Source: Rapana venosa
Lineage: Eukaryota > Mollusca > Gastropoda > Neogastropoda > Muricidae
Direction of reading: 5' to 3'
Assembly: GCA_028751875.1 (NCBI GenBank)
Contig: CM054141.1
Location: forward strand, 74,954,703-75,018,702
DNA length: 64,000 nt
The first letter of the stretch is position 1; each line of letters starts with the position of its first letter. Shown here one piece after another: positions 1 to 9,969 of the stretch. The position numbers were made by a program, and so were the translations under genes. Below the pieces are notes generated by a model. It worked only from the letters and a program-made list of their open reading frames with translations. It did no database searches and was not told the DNA's origin.

Positions 1-611
1 CAAGAAGGGTTTGCACAGCTGGATGTCTGCTGTTGCAGACCCTGTCCCAGATAATTGGCATTACAGGCATGGTACTGGAGGAAAGCATTTTTCCCTGAAA
101 TGGCTGCGGGGTCAAGGGGCAGAGCTCCCTGAAGTTGAAAGGTTGTCAGCAATTCTAGCCTGTCAAAAAGCCCAGTGTTGATTCTAGGGTGCGCCCTTGC
201 GGGATTCCCGCATTAAAAAAAAAAAAAAGGCTGCAAAACGATGTGGGCAGTGCATCCTAATGGATGCCAAAAAATCCTGGACAGCACATTTGTGAACAAA
301 CAGTGTGACATTGCAACTGCTGTTTGTATATTCTTTAAAATTAAGCACTACTTCCGCCGTTGATGCTTCTGATTGGCTAAGCGCCCTCACTTTTGACCAA
401 TCACAGAAACTGTAGCTTGTCCTTGTTTGTTCCCACGGCAGTCATTACGTTGGTAGGCTACCTCAGGGGCGGCAAGATTTTCTGATTTGCGCCTTCAAGC
501 CATCTTCATTACAAGTGACATAATTGGGACGGAGATTGTTGAGGAGATAGCAGAGCAGATCCCAGCTGGTTAGGAGCTGGTAGATCTGGGAGACAAGTAG
601 CCCTGGCTTGA

Positions 612-1020
612 GAACAGTGATCCTGGCATGCAGTAGGCTGTGGGCTGTGTATAAAACATGGAAAGAACAGTGATCATGGCATGCAGTAGGCTGTGGGCTG
701 AGTATCAAACATGGAAAGAACAGTGATCATGGCATGCAGTAGGCTGTGGGCTGAGTATCAAACATGGAAAGAACAGTGATCATGGCATGCAGTAGGCTGT
801 GTATAAAACATGGAAAGAACAGTGATCATGGCATGCAGTAGGCTGTGGGCTGAGTATCAAACATGGAAAGAACAGTGATCATGGCATGCAGTAGGCTGTG
901 GGCTGAGTATCAAACATGGAAAGAACAGTGATCATGGCATGCAGTAGGCTGTGTATAAAACATGGAAAGAACAGTGATCATGGCATGCAGTAGGCTGTGG
1001 GCTGTGTATCAAACATGGAA
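612..1020 (+). repeat. 53/46-bp minisatellite with higher-order pattern
   Basis: Eight tandem units each contain AACAGTGATC and GGCATGCAGTAGGCTGTG. Most units are 53 bp. Two are 46 bp, lacking the GGGCTGA-like segment and reading GTGTATAAAAC. The order is long-long-short twice, giving a 152-bp higher-order period between about 666 and 970. The mirror array at 11650-11990 has about six units, all of the long type. Confidence 0.9.
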
Positions 1021-1102
1021 AAAACAATGCCGTCACCAAAGGAGGATGCGCTAATTACAGAACAGCACTTAAAGCATCACACAAAAACTTCTGATCAACC
1101 AG

Positions 1103-1975
1103 CCGCCATGGCGCAGTGGTTAGCGCCTTGGGTTACGGACTGGAAGGTCGCGGGTTCGATTCCCATAAGAGTCATAGGGATTTTTCGGACTCCGGCCGGC
1201 TCCTACCCAGAGTGAGTGTGCTGTGGGCTCAGTGGGAAGACTGGGACCACACAGTCGAGCTTCATCCACTTAACGGATGCGAATTTGAGAGTGTTGCTCA
1301 AATTACCTGACCAACACTGCAGGTGTCTGTATCTCTCAGGCCCGGTTGACGCCGGGATATATTATGATAGTAAGCGTAGAGTACAACCCTGTCAAGTAGT
1401 CTCAAAGCATATGCACTTCCACAGCAGCATCATTACATCATCCTAATTGTCATTGATCATCATGCATTAAAAAAAAAAAAAAATTGCCCCTGATTCGGTG
1501 GTCCCGGTTTCTCTGGTCTCATGGTGACCTCAGATTCGGTTTGCCCATACACTTCTGTGCCTGTGGTGAGTTTGTGTCAAAGCCTTTGGGGTTGGAGGTT
1601 CGCGGGGGACGGTCGTTGGAGGGACGTTGTGGTGGTTGCCACCTCGGGTGGGCAACTCACTCAGTCTGGCTCCGCGACTGAGCTAATACTGTCGTTAGTA
1701 GGGGCTTAGTAGGTGGTGTCCTGCGTATTGTTAGGCTCAGAACAGGCACCACTGAACACCACCAAAGTGGACCCAGCAGCAGTGCAGGGCCCCTCTGGCT
1801 GGTGGCCCCACGGCGGCCTGATAGTGATGGGCTCCCTGTGGACTTCCGACCCTGAGGATGAGACATAACAAATCTGGGTGTGGCTGTGGCGGGGAGATGG
1901 AGATGAGCGGTGTGGGAGCAGTAGGACGGAGGGGTCGTCAGAAGATGAGGCAGCAAAAAAAAAAAAAAAAAAAAA
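1103..1975 (+). mobile_element. Composite tRNA-headed SINE insertion with target-site duplication
   Basis: The insertion begins with a tRNA-like head: A-box-like TGGCGCAGTGG at 1115-1125 and B box GGTTCGATTCC near 1154. A SINE-like body follows, ending in poly(A) at about 1468-1483. A second module of about 490 bp with no recognised head comes next and ends in another poly(A) at 1955-1978. The whole is flanked by a duplicated target, AAACTTCTGATCA(A)CCAG, at about 1085-1102 and 1976-1992. The partner arm has the uninterrupted site, AAACTTCTGATCACCAG in reverse complement, at about 11580-11597. Poly(A) and direct repeats show LINE-machinery retroposition. The second module could be a co-transcribed flank or a second, older SINE unit. 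Confidence 0.85.
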
Positions 1976-2186
1976 AAACTTCTGATCACCAGGATGAAAA
2001 TCTTCAGAAAAAAATTTTATCAGTTAGGCAACTCTCTCTCTCGCTCTCTCTGTCTGTATGATCTAAAAAGAAAAGAAAGCAAGAAAAAAAAAAAGGGAAG
2101 GGGAGGGTGGGAGCAAAGACTTTGACATCGGCTTTAACCTATCATCTAAATCTAGAGCTATCTTTCTGAATGTGGAAATACAAATT

Positions 2187-2190
<4 letters not shown>

Positions 2191-2251
<61 letters not shown>
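2191..2251. repeat. (CT)n microsatellite
   Basis: A near-perfect CT dinucleotide run of about 60 bp. It lies between two copies of the motif AAATTTGTATTT..CATTCAGA (as AAATACAAATTT at 2178 and 2345). The partner arm lacks this block. CT-rich imperfect sequence also occurs at 2030-2060 and 2360-2445. Confidence 0.95.
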
Positions 2252-2254
<3 letters not shown>

Positions 2255-2989
2255 GTATGATCTTTGGAGAGGAAAAACAAGAAGACTTTTACATAGGCTT
2301 TAAATTACCATTTAGATCTAGACCTAGATCTATCTCTGAATGGAAATACAAATTTGGCCTCTCTCCCTCTCCCCTCCATCCCCACTCTCTCTCTACCCCC
2401 CTCTCCTTTCTCTCCCCCCCCTGTTTTCTCTCTCTCTCCTGTGTCAGGAGTGCTTACTACAGATTAACTGCAACACTAAGGTGAAAATTCAATCCTTTCT
2501 GCCTAGTATCTGCCTGTTTGATTTGTTTCTCTTCCTTGAGAAAATAGCAAAAACTAAGAGTACTGAGGGTACTGCAAGCAAATACTACTTGTCCCCTTTT
2601 TATGAAGGGGGGGGGGGGCAATGCCCCTTTTTTCATTTTAGGGGGCCCTTGGGCCCCTTTTCTGAACTCCTAGAATCAACACCAGTTTTGCCTCTCCTTG
2701 AACTAATTTCAGTTCTTCATACTAAGCAAGTTCTGCCCTAAAATAAGCTCTCCTGGAATGACTTTATCAGTCATTTCTGAACCCAAAGGAGGTTTTATAC
2801 CCCAATTTAATCACTAGCAAAAATGAGGAATATTTAGACAAATGTGCACAAACACGATAGAGGAAGAGAGAGGAAAGGACAGGACACAAAAAGAGAGGGG
2901 AAGAAGAAGAGGGGGGGGGGGGGGGAGAGTTGTGGTGGTGGGGAAGCACATGGAATAATACAACAAAAGCATGTGTGGTGGGGCGGGGA

Positions 2990-3361
2990 GATTTTTTATT
3001 TATTAAAATTTTTTTTTTTTTATCTTTTATATCAAGGATAATGGAATAAGCTCTTATGTACTTTTTACATCCAGTCCCCCTTTTGTTTGCGGTTTTTGTA
3101 AATTCTGTTTATCTGTTCCCACCGGCACACAATGGCCTACTCTTACGAACAGCGGAACAGGATTTAACGTGTGTGCAAGATATTCTGCGTGCTTTCGCAC
3201 ACGGGACCTCGGTTTATAGTCTCATCGGAAGGACTTTTGGGGAGAGTGGAGTCTGCACTGATGTTAACTCCAGGGGAAAATATCCCCCTTGAACGGGAAT
3301 CGAACCCGGGTCATCAGATTGCGAGCGCAATGTTCTGACCACTAGGCTATCCTGTCAAGGG
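2990..3361 (-). mobile_element. tRNA-headed SINE, IR1 left-arm copy
   Basis: On the minus strand the element starts at about 3361 with a tRNA-like head (3286-3361). Its ends, CCCTTGA and TCAAGGG, pair as an acceptor stem, and it has an A box TAGCCTAGTGG and a B box GGTTCGATTCC. A central domain follows containing GAGACTATAAACC, CGTGTGCGAAAGCACGCAGAATAT and GGCCATTGTGTGCCGG. The tail TAAGAGCTTATTCCATTATCC ends in A/T-rich sequence near 2990. The central domain recalls deeply conserved metazoan SINE domains of the Nin-DC type; that naming is from memory. The same insertion is at 8900-9275, so it predates the split of the two arms. Confidence 0.85.
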
Positions 3362-3586
3362 GAGAGAGAGAGGAGGAAAGAAAGAGAGAGATTTGAAGAG
3401 AGGGAGAGAGAGGAGGGGGGGGGGGGGGGGTGCGCACCCTGAAAAGAAGGGGGGCTGCTGAATGTTGTTTACCAAAAAAATTTCTCTCTGACCACAGGCA
3501 GGGCTGAAGTAGAACAGCCAGTGAAAGACCCACCCCATTTCCCCCCTTCCCTTCCTCCTTCCTACCATCCCCCTTCACCAAGGCTT

Positions 3587-3825
3587 AGCCCTCCCTGTCA
3601 TGACACCTGACACCCATTGTTGGTACACTGGTCCCCTTCACTGGTACCATACTAGGTAGTCCCTCCCTGTCATCACCCCTTGTTGGTACACTGGTCCCTT
3701 CACTGGCCTAGGGATAGCCTAGTCCCTCCCTGTTTATCACACCCATTGTTGGTACATGGTCCCCCTTTACTGGCTACCTATACTAGGTAGTCCCTCCCTG
3801 TCATCACAACCCCTTGTTGGTACAG
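3587..3825. repeat. 63-71-bp minisatellite, four units
   Basis: The phrase AG(T)CCCTCCCTGTCATCAC recurs at about 3587, 3658, 3721 and 3789, each time followed by CCATTGTTGGTACA, GGTCCCC and ACTGG. Units vary from 63 to 71 bp. The array begins where IR1 homology stops, so it is not part of the inverted duplication. Confidence 0.85.
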
Positions 3826-4022
3826 TAAACTTTTACTTGTATAAAACTAACACCAGAAATGATAAATCTTTTGAAAAACTTTTTTGTCGAATAGGCAGCA
3901 GCTGTAACTGCAAAAAATCAACATCAGAACTAGTACCTATTAAACATGGAGTACCACAAGGGTCAATATTGGGTCCACTTCTATTTTCAATTCATGTAAA
4001 TGACCTTTACCCCAATTTCTAG
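3826..4022 (+). pseudogene. Reverse-transcriptase fragment of a non-LTR retrotransposon
   Basis: The translated plus strand contains the block GVPQGSILGPLLF followed by a VNDLYP-type segment. This is the conserved stretch just before the catalytic aspartates in reverse transcriptases of the Jockey/CR1 superfamily. Only about 65 codons are recognisable. The sequence then decays after a stop near 4020 and meets the assembly gap at 4101, so the catalytic YxDD-type motif, endonuclease and 3' end are not visible. The fragment differs in sequence from the CR1/L2-like copies near 58-63 kb. It may be a truncated insertion or the edge of an element lost in the gap. Confidence 0.75.
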
Positions 4023-4100
4023 AAAAGTAGCTGTGAAATGTTTGCTGTGCCTCCCCCCTTTTTGTAGTGATTTGGGCCCCCCCAAGACTTAAACAAAATT

Positions 4101-4600
4101 NNNNNNNNNNNNNNNNNNNNNNNNNNNNNNNNNNNNNNNNNNNNNNNNNNNNNNNNNNNNNNNNNNNNNNNNNNNNNNNNNNNNNNNNNNNNNNNNNNNN
4201 NNNNNNNNNNNNNNNNNNNNNNNNNNNNNNNNNNNNNNNNNNNNNNNNNNNNNNNNNNNNNNNNNNNNNNNNNNNNNNNNNNNNNNNNNNNNNNNNNNNN
4301 NNNNNNNNNNNNNNNNNNNNNNNNNNNNNNNNNNNNNNNNNNNNNNNNNNNNNNNNNNNNNNNNNNNNNNNNNNNNNNNNNNNNNNNNNNNNNNNNNNNN
4401 NNNNNNNNNNNNNNNNNNNNNNNNNNNNNNNNNNNNNNNNNNNNNNNNNNNNNNNNNNNNNNNNNNNNNNNNNNNNNNNNNNNNNNNNNNNNNNNNNNNN
4501 NNNNNNNNNNNNNNNNNNNNNNNNNNNNNNNNNNNNNNNNNNNNNNNNNNNNNNNNNNNNNNNNNNNNNNNNNNNNNNNNNNNNNNNNNNNNNNNNNNNN
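4101..4600. other. Assembly gap (500 N)
   Basis: Exactly 500 unknown bases, a conventional fixed-size scaffold gap. The true distance and orientation across it are unknown. It lies in the centre of IR1. Confidence 0.99.
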
Positions 4601-6039
4601 ACTTTTGAAAAAATTTAAAGGGGGTTTCCCACCGTTTTAAACCTGAACTTTTTATTTAATAAGAAAAAAAGTTCAATGGAAGTTTTTTTTTTTAAAAAAA
4701 ACCTTTTTTTCGAGAAAAAAATGGGAAAAAAAAACCGGGAAAAAAAAAAAACAATAAACGTGGGCATTTTTGTTTATTTCCCCGTTCCCACCGGACAATT
4801 TGGTTTCCCAAAAAGGGAAAACTTTTTTGGAATTTCGCAATTTTCCCCGTGTTTTCCACCGGGGGGTGTTTAATCTCAGCTTTGGAGAGTTGGATTTTGG
4901 CTACAAGGGTTAAAAAAGAAAAAACTTTAAAGGAAAAGGGAACTTTTTAAAGGGGTTTTTTAGGAGGCTGAATTCCTTGCGTTTCAAGACCTTTTTGTTT
5001 TTTTTGTTGGGTTTCCGGGGTGAGGAGATTCACAATAGACTTGATTTTTTTCACTGGGAAAATTTAATTCAGGGATCGGGGTTGAAAACCCCTTTATTTA
5101 AAACAAAATTGGGATTTGGCATACTATCCCTTTTATTTTGAAAGGACTTTGTTTCAGGGTTTTGAGTTGGGTTTTGTTTCACATTTTTTTAAAAAATTTT
5201 CCCCTTTATCCCCGACTGGGGGGAAAAAATTAAAATAATGAAAAAAAAAGTAAAACCCAAAAAATTTTCCCCCCCAATCATAAACCTGTTGGTCAGGTGA
5301 GTTTTTTCGAAAAAAATTCATTTTTTGAAAATTGTTCCTGACGGGCGGGGTAATTTTTTTTGACAGTAAAATGTTTCTTTTACAACTTTTGTTTTGTTTT
5401 AAGGATAGGGGTTTGTTGACTCTGTCACTTGATCCCGAAAAATTTCTCCCCCAATTCGCCTGCCCCTCATGTTAAAACCAAAACTCCCAGAAGTGAACCC
5501 TGTCTGTGCCCGAAAAAAAAGCAGTGTCATAAAACCTTTTTAAAAAATTTAATTTATTATCGTCTACTTTTGTAGGGGTTTATTAACCCCCCCCCTCCCC
5601 ATCATCATACTTGTGGATGGGGCCACAACACCAAAAATTTATGTACATTTTCACCAAGGAATAGAAAAAAAAAAAACCCTTTCCTAAACATACAATAGTG
5701 ACACGTGACACCCCAACCCCTGATAAAAAGACTCTAATTCAAATGTAACTTACAACACAAAAGTAAAACACACCCAAAACACCCCCCACACACAACACAA
5801 AAACACCCCTTTCAATGCCCCATTTCTAAAATTAAATATATTGTTCTAAAACTTTTTTTGAAAGGTAAAAGGTTTTGTCCGTCCAATGGAATTTTGTTAA
5901 GTTTCATTAACTTAAGGGTTTTTTTGTTGTTTTTTTTAATTTCCTGTTCATTCCCCAATTTTTTTGAATTTAAAAATTTTTAAAATTTTTAAACCAATCC
6001 CCTCCCCTTTTTTTTTTGTTTTGTGTGTTTGTTTTTTTT
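4601..6039. other. Low-quality, homopolymer-rich sequence with no recognisable gene
   Basis: The sequence is a run of A, T, G and C homopolymers with frequent stops in every frame. Short CA-rich patches (about 5755-5810) are present. I see no conserved protein block, RNA gene or recognisable repeat here. The texture suggests weak consensus rather than biology. Confidence 0.7.
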
Positions 6040-6900
6040 TTTTTTTCCCCCCCGTCAATAAAATTAAAAAAATTTTCGGCTTAATGCGCATATTTAAAAG
6101 AAATAACGCTGCTCAACCTAACTTACCTCATCAACAATGAAAAATACAATAGTTTAAAAAAACAGTTTTTTTACAAACATGTGGCTGCAGACAAAACTAT
6201 AAAATAAAATTTCATAGTCAAATTTTTTAAAAAGCACACACAACACCACAGGCCATACTTTAGCGGTGATGGAAGGGGTTTAGTAGGGGGGGAAGTCTGA
6301 TATAAAAAGGAGGGGGAAATCTTGGGTTTGAAATAAAAGTTTTGAGGCTGTTTTAAAAAGTGTCATAACTGGTTTTTTGGCGAAGAGAGAGAGGGAGCCT
6401 TTCCCGGGCAATGACCCAAATAGAGAAAGAGCGGGGGCCCAAACAGTGGATTGGTGATCTGGGTATCTAGGCACAAGGATCGCGAGAGCGGGGGGGAACG
6501 TGAAGGAGTTACAGGTAAGACATTCACAGGGGTAGGAGGGTGCATTTTGTGGAACATTTGAACAGGGGGTACGATTTATAATTTACTCTCTGTGGCACAG
6601 GCACCAGGGGGAAGATTGAAAGGGAAGGGGTAATGTGCTCAGATTTTTTTTTTCAAACTAGCGACGGGGAGTTTTGAAATAGTTGAAGGGAGGGGATAGA
6701 TGATGCTGGCAACCAAAAAAAGAGAATTCAATTCCAGGGAAAAAAGGGGAAAGGAAATTTTTGTGTTTTGGATCGGGGATAATCGCCGTAATATAGAGCA
6801 GACGACGGTTGGGGATTTAATTTTTTAAGGGTTTTTTTTCGATAACAACACTAGTACTTTACAGCAGTGGATAGAGGGGCTGATTTTGCCAAATTTTTTT
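6040..6900 (-). mobile_element. CR1/L2-like LINE 3' region, degraded
   Basis: The reverse strand matches the C-terminal reverse-transcriptase region and 3' UTR of the LINE at 58246-61258. Mirror landmarks are GGTTTGAAATAAA, GGTTTTTTGGCGAAG, CAGAGAAAGAGCG-like sequence, GACATTCACAG, GGTAATGTGCTCAGATTTTTTT, GGATAGATGATGCTGGCA and ACAGTGGATAGAGG. All are in the same order with many indels. The reading frame is broken throughout, partly perhaps by consensus errors. The 5' limit merges into low-complexity sequence near 6900. Confidence 0.75.
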
Positions 6901-8714
6901 AAGAAAGGGGGTTTTTTTCCCCAAAAGCTGGCTTTTTTTTTTTTCCTTTTTTTTTGGTCTGGGGGAATTTTCCCCAAAAAGGGGGATTTTGGGGGGAAAA
7001 ATTTTAGGGTACGGGTTTTTTGGGGATTTATTTTTTTTTTGGGGGGGGGAAAAAGGAAAAAAAATTAAAGGGGCCCCCCAAACCCCCGGGGGGGGAAAAC
7101 AAATTTTAAATTTTTTTTTTAAAACCCGAAAACCCGGGGAAAACCCCTTTTTTAAAAGGGAAAGGTTGGGGAGGGAAGGTGGGGAAACGGAAGTTTATAA
7201 AAATTCCCCAAAAAAAAAAAGGGTTTTTTTCAAAAGGGGGGAAATTTTGGGAAAATTTTAAAAACCCCAAAAGAAAAAAGGGGGAAATTTTAAAGAATTC
7301 AAAATTTAAAAAAAAAAACAAATTTTTAAAGGTGGGGAGGGGTTTGGGGGGGTAACTTTGGGGGAAAGCGTTTAAAAAAAAAAAAATTTTTTTTTTTTGG
7401 GGGGTTTTTTTTAAAAGGGGAAAAAACCCCGAAGGGGAAGAACCCGTTTAAAAGTTTTTCTTTTCAAATTTTTCTTTTTAAAAAATTTGGGGAAAAAAAT
7501 GGAAAGAGGGGGGAATTTAAAAATTTCCCCTAAAAATGAAAAAGAGGAAGACCTTTAAAATTTAAAATTAAAAAAGTTTTTAAAGGGTTTGAAGCTTTTT
7601 CCAAAAAAAAAAATTTTTTAAAGAAAGATTTAAAAAATTTTTGGGGGGCCCCGGGAAAATAAAACCGGGAAACATTTTAAAAAAAAAATTTAAAAAGGGG
7701 GGGGGCCCAAAAAAAATGAAAAAATTTTTTAAAAAGGGGGGAAAAAAAATTTTGAATTGGGAAAGGTTGTTTAAGGGGGTTTTTTTGGGGGTTTAAATTT
7801 TTTTCCCAAGGGCCCAAATTTAAAAAAAAAACCCTTTAAAAGGTTAAAAAAATTTGCGGGAAAAAAAAATAACCTAAAAAGGGTGAAATGGGGTTGGGGA
7901 AGGGGTTTTTAAAAGGGGGGTTTAGGGAAAAGGGGTTTGGGGAAAAAGGGGAAAAAGGGAATTTAAAAAGGATAATTTTTGGGAAATTTTGGGTTTTTAA
8001 AAAGATTGAAAATTTTTGAAAAAGGGAAAAGTTTTTTTTTGGGAAAAAAATGAGAAGCAAATTTAAAAATTTTTTTAAAAAAGTTTTAAAAACCCAAAAA
8101 AGAATTTAAAAAAGGAAATTTTAAAAAAATGGGATCCCCAAAAGGGGGGGGGAGAAAAAGTTTTTAAAAATTTTTTGTATTTTTCCCCGGGGGGTTTTAA
8201 AAATTTTTTTTAAAAAATTTTCAAAAAAAAATTCCCTTTTTTGGGAAAGTAAAAATTTTAAATTTTTTTAAAGCAAATTTAAAGGGAAAAAAAAGAAATT
8301 TCAGGGGTATACCGTAAAAATTTTTTAAAAAAATTTTAAAAAAAGGGGGGTTTTAAAAAAAAGGGGAAAAATGGGGGGGGTTTAACAGAAAAATAACCCC
8401 AAAAAACCCTTAAAAGTTTAAAAAAGGGAAAAAATTGAAAATTTTTTTTAGAAATAAAAAAAATGAAAAAAAAAGGAAAAAATTTTTCCCTTTGGAAATT
8501 TTTTTTATCCTTTGTTTAAAATTTGTTAAAAAAAAACAAAACAAAAAATTTTTAAAAAAAGGGGAAAAAATTTAAGGGAAACTTTTTTTTTTAAAAATCT
8601 ATTTTACCTTTTTCAAAAAAGGGGGGCCCAAAAAAATAAGTTTTAAAAAAATAAAATTTCCAAAAAAACAGAAAAGAAATTTTTTTAAATTTTTTAAAAA
8701 AAAAAAAACCCGGG
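6901..8714. other. Extreme homopolymer-run sequence
   Basis: Almost the whole stretch consists of short runs of A, T, G and C (AAAA, TTTT, GGGG, CCCC) with very few mixed words. This is unlike either neighbour. No coding or RNA signal is visible. It most likely represents unpolished or failed consensus at the centre of IR1. A genuine low-complexity satellite is less likely because no period is apparent. Confidence 0.7.
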
Positions 8715-8899
8715 GAGAAGAGGGGATGGGGGTGGGGGTGGGGTCTTTCACTGGCTGTTCCACTTCAGTCCTGCCTGTGGTCAGAGAGCAATGTTGGTAA
8801 ACAACAGTCAGCAGGCCCCCCTTCTTTTTCGGGGTGTGCACCCCCCCCCCCCCCTTCCTCTCTCTCCCTCTCTTCAAATCTCTCTCTCTCTTCTCTCTC

Positions 8900-9275
8900 C
8901 CCTTGACGGGATAGCCTAGTGGTCAGAAACATTGCGCTCGCAATCTGATGACCCGGGTTCGATTCCCGTTCAAGGGGATGTTTTCCCTGGAGTTAGCATC
9001 AGTGCCGACTCCACTCTCCCCAAAAGTCCTTCAGATGAGACTATAAACCAAGGTCCCGTGTGCGAAAGCACGCAGAATATCTTGCACACACGTTAAATCC
9101 TGTTCCGCTGTTCGTAAGAGTAGGCCATTGTGTGCCGGTGGGAACAGATGACAGAATTTACAAAAAACGCAAACACATGGGGACTGGATGTAAAAAGTAC
9201 ATAAGAGCTTATTCCATTATCCTTGATATAAAAGAATAAAAATATTTTTTTAAAAATAAATAAAAAATCTCTGGC
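8900..9275 (+). mobile_element. tRNA-headed SINE, IR1 right-arm copy (cleanest copy)
   Basis: The head at 8900-8976 has seven-base acceptor-like pairing (CCCTTGA with TCAAGGG), an RNA polymerase III A box TAGCCTAGTGG at 8912-8922 and a perfect B box GGTTCGATTCC at 8956-8966. The anticodon arm is irregular (ATTGC GCTC GCAAT), so this is a SINE head and not a working tRNA. The resemblance is closest to a tRNA-Glu-like frame, which I cannot confirm. The central domain runs about 9028-9140 and the tail, with GAGCTTATTCCATTATCC, ends in A/T-rich sequence near 9275. No element-encoded protein is expected; mobility depends on a LINE. Confidence 0.88.
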
Positions 9276-9969
9276 CCACACACACATGCTTTTGTTGTAT
9301 TATTCCATGTGCTTCACCACCACCACAACTCTCCCCCCCCTCTCTTTCTTTCTCTCTCTTTGTGTCTGTCCTTCCTCTCTCTTCCTCTATCTGTGTTTGT
9401 GCACATTTGTCTAAATATGTCCTCATTTTTGCTATATGATTACTTGGGTATAAAACCTCCTTTGGGTTCAGAAATGACTGATAAAGTCATTCCAGGAGAG
9501 CTTATTTTAGGGCAAAACTTGCTTAGTATGAAGAAGTGAAATTAGTTCAAGGAGAGGCATAACCAGTGTTGATTCTAGGATTTCAGAAAAGGGGCCCAAG
9601 GGCCCCCTAAAATGAAAAAAGGGGCATTGCCCCCCCCCCCCTTCATAAAAAGGGGACAAGCAGTATTTGCTTACAGTACCTTCAGTACTCCTAGTTTTTG
9701 CTATTTTTTCAAGGAAGAGAAACAAAATCAAACAGGCAGATACTAGGCAGAAAGGATTGAATTTTCACCTTAGTGTTGCAGTTAATCTGTAGTAAGCACT
9801 CCTGACACAGGAGAGAGAGAGAGACAGGGGGGGGGGGGTGGAGAGAAGGAGAGGGGGGTAGAGAGAGAGTGGGGATGGAGGGGAGAGGGAGAGAGGCCAA
9901 ATTTGTATTTCCATTCAGAGATAGATCTAGATCTAAATGGTAATTTAAAGCTCTAGATTTAGATATAGG

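Larger units (their letters stand above)
1..3560 (-). repeat. Left arm of inverted duplication IR1
   Basis: Read in reverse complement, this stretch matches 8715-12695. Base 1 pairs with about base 12695, and homology stops near 3545-3560, just after a GA-rich tract and the word ACTGGCTGTTC. Shared landmarks in mirror order are the sequence around 60-130, the 53-bp minisatellite, the CT/AG tract, a G-run followed by GGGGCCC-type sequence, and a tRNA-headed SINE. The arm differs from its partner by an 870-bp insertion (1103-1975), by extra CT repeats (2191-2251), and by lacking about 1.4 kb present at 9970-11370. Only non-coding sequence is seen here. Confidence 0.9.

Noticed and set aside
8900..8976. 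Functional tRNA gene
   Set aside because: The anticodon arm cannot form a normal 5-bp stem with a 7-base loop, and a SINE body follows directly.
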